Of a stretch of DNA of 64,000 nucleotides, positions 63,161-64,000 are shown piece after piece. Under the pieces are notes generated by a model. That model saw only the letters and a list, made by a program, of their open reading frames with translations, made no database searches and was not told where the DNA came from. Both the position numbers and the translations under genes were made by a program. This DNA comes from Eubacterium sp. (GTDB lineage Bacteria; Bacillota; Clostridia; Lachnospirales; Lachnospiraceae), in the NCBI GenBank assembly GCA_003486385.1, contig DNFT01000115.1:1-64000 (forward strand), given 5' to 3'. Position 1 is the first letter of the stretch; each line of letters opens with the position of its first letter.

Positions 63161-64000
63161 CTTTTTCTTGTATTTTCAAGTTCATGGTACATTTCAACAT
63201 AGCTGTCATACCGTGTTCTGTTTATCAGCCCTTCTTCTACCGCATTCTTGACAGCACAATCAGGCTCATTCACATGTACGCACCCGGCGAATCTGCATTC
63301 ACCCTCATACTCACTAAACTCAGGCATATAGAATCTAAGTCTGTTTTTATCCTCAACCATAACAGACAGCGATGTAAAGCCCGGAGTATCAAGAATATAA
63401 CTGTCATCGTCCAGGACGAACACCTCTGAGTGACGCGTCGTATGCTTTCCTCTTCCAATCTTATCGCTAATGCTTCCTGTCTCCATGTGTACATTCTCAA
63501 TTAAAGAATTGAGAATCGATGATTTTCCTACACCCGATGGTCCGGCAAGTGCTGTGGTGTGCCCCTTTAATTGCTCCCTGAGCCCGGGCAGACCTTCACC
63601 TGTAAATGTACTTGTAAACAGAACATGGCTTCCGCTCTTTTCATATATCTGTGAAAGTCTGTCTATCTCATCCTGCTTAACCTCATCTATTTTATTAAAG
63701 CAGATAATAGTAGGAAGCTCATATCCCTCCATCATCACAAGAAAGCTGTCTAAAAGCCTGAGATTAGGTGCCGGCGTTGAAATGGCAAACACAAGCAGCG
63801 CCTGATCAACATTTGCCACCGCCGGTCTTATCATCTCACTGCTCCTTGGCAATATCTTAACAATATTACCAAGAAGCTTTTCATCATCAACTATATCAAT
63901 CTCAACATTATCGCCTACGAGCGGCTTCACATTCTGGTTCCTGAAACCACCCTTCGCCTTACACTCGTATGTCTCCCTGCCGGTCACATGCACATAGTAA
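63157..64000 (-). CDS. rsgA: Ribosome small subunit-dependent GTPase RsgA (partial at right edge)
   Basis: The C-terminal about 281 residues of RsgA, a late 30S-assembly GTPase. The circularly permuted order is seen: G4 NKID (CFNKIDEVK), then G1 GPSGVGKSS, then G3 DTPG (ILDTPGFTSL), with an N-terminal OB fold (CKAKGGFRNQNVKPLVGDNVEI). The C-terminal zinc site is CRFAGCVHVNEPDCAVKNAVEEG. The frame runs on past position 64000 (residues YYVHVTGRETYE), so the true start is outside the window; the GTG at 63993 is not needed as a start. Confidence 0.95.
   Translation of the reverse strand, partial: YYVHVTGRETYECKAKGGFRNQNVKPLVGDNVEIDIVDDEKLLGNIVKILPRSSEMIRPAVANVDQALLVFAISTPAPNLRLLDSFLVMMEGYELPTIICFNKIDEVKQDEIDRLSQIYEKSGSHVLFTSTFTGEGLPGLREQLKGHTTALAGPSGVGKSSILNSLIENVHMETGSISDKIGRGKHTTRHSEVFVLDDDSYILDTPGFTSLSVMVEDKNRLRFYMPEFSEYEGECRFAGCVHVNEPDCAVKNAVEEGLINRTRYDSYVEMYHELENTRKR

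Overview
The window looks like chromosome from a motile, endospore-forming, Gram-positive anaerobe of the Lachnospiraceae (Roseburia / Agathobacter / Lachnospira-type Clostridia). The evidence is a Firmicutes-order flagellar operon ending in flbD, CodY, the spoIIGA-sigE-sigG sporulation block beside ftsZ, Rpn/PD-(D/E)XK-type nuclease genes, and a large secreted DUF5057-like protein. The assignment is inferred from gene content and order; no database search was possible. Nearly everything is on the minus strand; only the ychF-ansA-rpe group near the right end is on the plus strand.

Layout in transcription order (right to left on the minus strand). (1) 59130-60011 lgt. (2) 46776-58847 division and cell-wall (dcw) cluster: mraZ-rsmH-ftsL-two PBPs-murD-ftsW-murA-ftsQ-ftsZ. 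It has a MraZ-box operator at its head and a separate promoter before ftsZ; mraY, murE, murF, murG and ftsA are absent from it. (3) 44135-46569 spoIIGA-sigE-sigG, behind a spoIIG-like promoter with two inverted Spo0A boxes. (4) 20190-44055 a type IV pilus locus: lipoprotein-pilB-pilT, then pilC, major pilin, prepilin peptidase, a pilM-pilN fusion, pilO, four pilin-like minor subunits (two very large), and a 1559-residue secreted protein. (5) Accessory genes lie inside the pilus locus: a self-contained Rpn-type nuclease unit (with an eroded duplicate of its 3' end) between pilT and pilC, and an AAA ATPase + putative PD-(D/E)XK nuclease pair between pilC and the pilin. Small palindromic elements sit between other pil genes. 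(6) 12763-19711 another Rpn-type nuclease, comM/yifB (frameshifted C-terminus), dprA, topA and codY. (7) 1-12576 flagellar basal body/hook/export operon flgB-flgC-fliE-fliF-fliG-fliH-fliI-fliJ-motE-like-fliK-flgD-(flagellar operon protein)-flgE, then a sugar-nucleotide epimerase translationally coupled to flbD. On the right, rsgA (minus) converges with rpe.

How it fits together: the pilus genes code for extension (PilB) and retraction (PilT) motors, platform (PilC), alignment complex (PilMN, PilO), processing (PilD), a major pilin, and a large set of minor pilins ending in a giant exported protein that could form an adhesive tip. The strongest leads are the pilus tip module; the ATPase-nuclease pair in the pilus operon; the Rpn-type gene with in-frame 15-bp repeats and its own promoter and terminator; the 11-nt-equivalent deletion in comM; two families of MITE-like elements (one with a perfect 8-bp target duplication); and the epimerase coupled to flbD.
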